From NCBI GenBank assembly GCA_964638165.1, contig CAZWYJ010000076.1, forward strand, positions 1 through 5,050: 5,050 nucleotides of DNA. Reading direction: 5' to 3'. This stretch comes from 2-12-FULL-60-25 sp964638165 (GTDB taxonomy: Bacteria; Patescibacteriota; Patescibacteriia; 2-12-FULL-60-25). The notes below the pieces were generated by a model, which did no database searches, was not told the DNA's origin, and saw only the letters and a list, made by a program, of their open reading frames with translations. The position numbers were made by a program, and so were the translations under genes. Positions 4,937-5,050 of this stretch are shown piece by piece. The stretch's first letter is position 1; the number at the start of each line of letters is the position of its first letter.

Positions 4937-5050
4937 CTACGACGTGTACGTTATGACGATGAAGGTGGGACGCACCGCGCCCTGCGGGATCTCTACCGAA
5001 AAGATCTCGCCGCCCTCATAGAAGGGATCTGCCGTGAAAACCGATGTCTC
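4937..5050 (-). CDS. C-terminal end of an unrecognised protein (partial)
   Basis: One minus-strand frame is open from the right edge to TAG at 4937-4939, giving 37 residues that begin ETSVFTADPFYEGGEIFSVE and end in FIVITYTS. The other two minus frames hit stops within about 60 bases. The residue mix alternates hydrophobic and polar, as in beta-strands, and a strong terminator follows in the right orientation, which supports a real gene end. A plus-strand frame is also open across the region but has no start codon. I do not recognise the family. The ending could belong to a beta-rich, perhaps exported, protein. Confidence 0.6.
   Translation of the reverse strand, partial: ETSVFTADPFYEGGEIFSVEIPQGAVRPTFIVITYTS

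Noticed and set aside
1..5050. CRISPR array, IS element or defence system
   Set aside because: No regularly spaced direct repeats of CRISPR length, no transposase and no defence-type domain can be read in any frame.

Overview
The window looks like a scaffold from an uncultivated bacterium. It has moderate GC, short intergenic regions, single genes each closed by its own hairpin terminator, and a run of exactly 100 N at 2291-2390, the usual placeholder for a gap of unknown size. TGA ends the peptidase gene and is not read through anywhere, so the UGA=Gly code of Gracilibacteria/Absconditabacteria does not apply. The style of the left-edge propeller protein and of the intergenic repeats reminds me of Patescibacteria (CPR), for example Peribacteria-like lineages. 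That placement is inference from memory, not proof.

Layout, left to right. 1-944 (+) is the C-terminal part of a coiled-coil plus beta-propeller protein cut by the window edge. A hairpin at 948-998 serves as a shared terminator for this gene and the convergent gene on its right. 1080-1673 (-) is a 197-residue helical-repeat protein that resembles the mTERF fold, with a good promoter and Shine-Dalgarno. 1795-1821 is the terminator of the ribosomal stalk genes, and 1830-1883 is a nested palindromic element. rplL (1891-2289, -) and rplJ (2392-2922, -, its last codons lost in the gap) encode the L7/L12 and L10 stalk proteins. The open frame that appears to fuse them through the N run is an assembly artefact.

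2923-3448 is a gene-free, structure-rich stretch upstream of rplJ. It holds a long imperfect hairpin, an attenuator-like hairpin, a small tRNA-like stem and the terminator of the next gene. 3449-4687 (-) is a complete M16-family zinc peptidase starting at TTG. 4771-4869 is a perfect 29-bp inverted repeat whose arms are built of degenerate heptamers. 4881-4914 is a terminator, and 4937-5050 (-) is the C-terminal end of an unrecognised gene running off the right edge.

Most genes lie on the minus strand but are separated by terminators, so only rplJ-rplL looks like a true operon. The L10 and L7/L12 products work together as the ribosomal stalk that recruits translation GTPases. The other genes have no evident functional link to them. 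The parts most worth a second look are the mTERF-like protein, the heptamer inverted repeat and the structured region upstream of rplJ.
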